DNA from: Prolixibacteraceae bacterium | Lineage (GTDB): Bacteria; Bacteroidota; Bacteroidia; Bacteroidales; Prolixibacteraceae | Reading direction: 5' to 3' | Assembly: GCA_016930735.1 (NCBI GenBank) | Contig: JAFGGF010000156.1 | Span: forward strand, 1 to 5,252 | Length of the DNA stretch: 5,252 nt | Part shown: in pieces, positions 5,076 through 5,252 of the stretch | How positions within the stretch are numbered: the first letter of the stretch is position 1 | How the letters are laid out: the number at the start of each line of letters is the position of its first letter | Notes under the pieces: generated by a model | Databases searched by the model: none | The model's input: the letters and a program-made list of their open reading frames with translations, nothing else | Told to the model about the DNA's origin: nothing | Program-made: the position numbers and the translations under genes

Positions 5076-5252
5076 TCAATTATTTTCTTTCAGCATCCTG
5101 TAAATTGTGGCAACACCTATGTCCAGCTTTTCTGCAACCAGCTTGGTGTTGTTACCGTATTTTTCAAGGTATTTTTTTACAATCCTGATATCGTATTCCC
5201 GAAGGGTTAATTCTTTATCGATCGATTCGGCAAGTAATGCTTCATTCCCCAG
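5076..5252 (-). CDS. C-terminal Fis-type HTH domain of an NtrC-class sigma-54 activator (partial)
   Basis: Only the last 58 codons are in the window; the gene enters from the right edge in an open frame and ends with TGA at 5076-5078. The peptide contains LTLREYDIRIVKKYLEKYGN, then NTKLVAEKLDIGVATIYRML and KENN at the end. This is the Fis-type helix-turn-helix found at the C-terminus of sigma-54-dependent activators (the N-N-x-x-x-V-A-x-x-L-x-I-x-x-x-T-I/L-Y-R-x-L pattern), with GVATIYRML as the recognition helix. In this family a central AAA+ ATPase domain, outside the window, would remodel the RNAP-sigma-54 complex; an N-terminal receiver domain is common but cannot be seen. The gene lies 162 nt upstream of the coiled-coil gene in the same orientation, with paired dyads and a sigma-54-like promoter between them, so it is probably the direct regulator of that operon. 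Confidence 0.82.
   Translation of the reverse strand: MGNEALLAESIDKELTLREYDIRIVKKYLEKYGNNTKLVAEKLDIGVATIYRMLKENN

Overview
The window looks like chromosomal DNA from a member of the Bacteroidota, probably a Bacteroidales or Marinilabiliales-like lineage. The DNA is AT-rich and most genes lack a strong Shine-Dalgarno sequence. Matches to the phylum's TAnnTTTG -7 promoter element sit in front of genes, and several products belong to families typical of the phylum. All genes except one lipoprotein gene are on the minus strand. No rRNA, tRNA, CRISPR array, insertion sequence or other mobile element was seen.

Layout from left to right. Positions 1-73 hold the first 24 codons of greA (minus strand). 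It is separated from the next minus-strand gene by a clear intrinsic terminator (about 105-145). Positions 217-621 encode a small single-pass membrane protein with a proline/valine-rich linker and a conserved-looking tail. A 67-bp divergent spacer then leads to the only plus-strand gene, 689-1123, a lipoprotein with a Rieske-like [2Fe-2S] domain in which the second ligand histidine is replaced by cysteine. This gene ends 2 bp from the end of a convergent gene, 1126-2766, which encodes a FadD-like AMP-forming acyl-CoA ligase. The ligase gene has its own TAnnTTTG promoter (2792-2799), and a strong terminator (2831-2861) isolates it from the operon upstream.

The right half is the most interesting part. 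Two uncharacterised minus-strand genes appear to form an operon. The first encodes a membrane-anchored periplasmic coiled-coil protein (4008-4913; the start is corrected to the ATG that follows a GGAGGA site). The second encodes a beta-rich protein with a possible DUF4382-like domain (2976-3968). Upstream of the pair is a near-consensus sigma-54 -24/-12 promoter (4953-4969). About 100 and 120 bp upstream of the predicted start site are two perfect 15-bp dyads that share the core TATCA-N3-TGATA. Immediately beyond them ends a gene (5076-5252, partial) for the Fis-type DNA-binding domain of an NtrC-class, sigma-54-dependent activator. The simplest reading is a local circuit in which the activator binds the paired dyads and switches on the two-gene envelope module from the sigma-54 promoter. 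The parts are visible in the sequence; the wiring is inferred.
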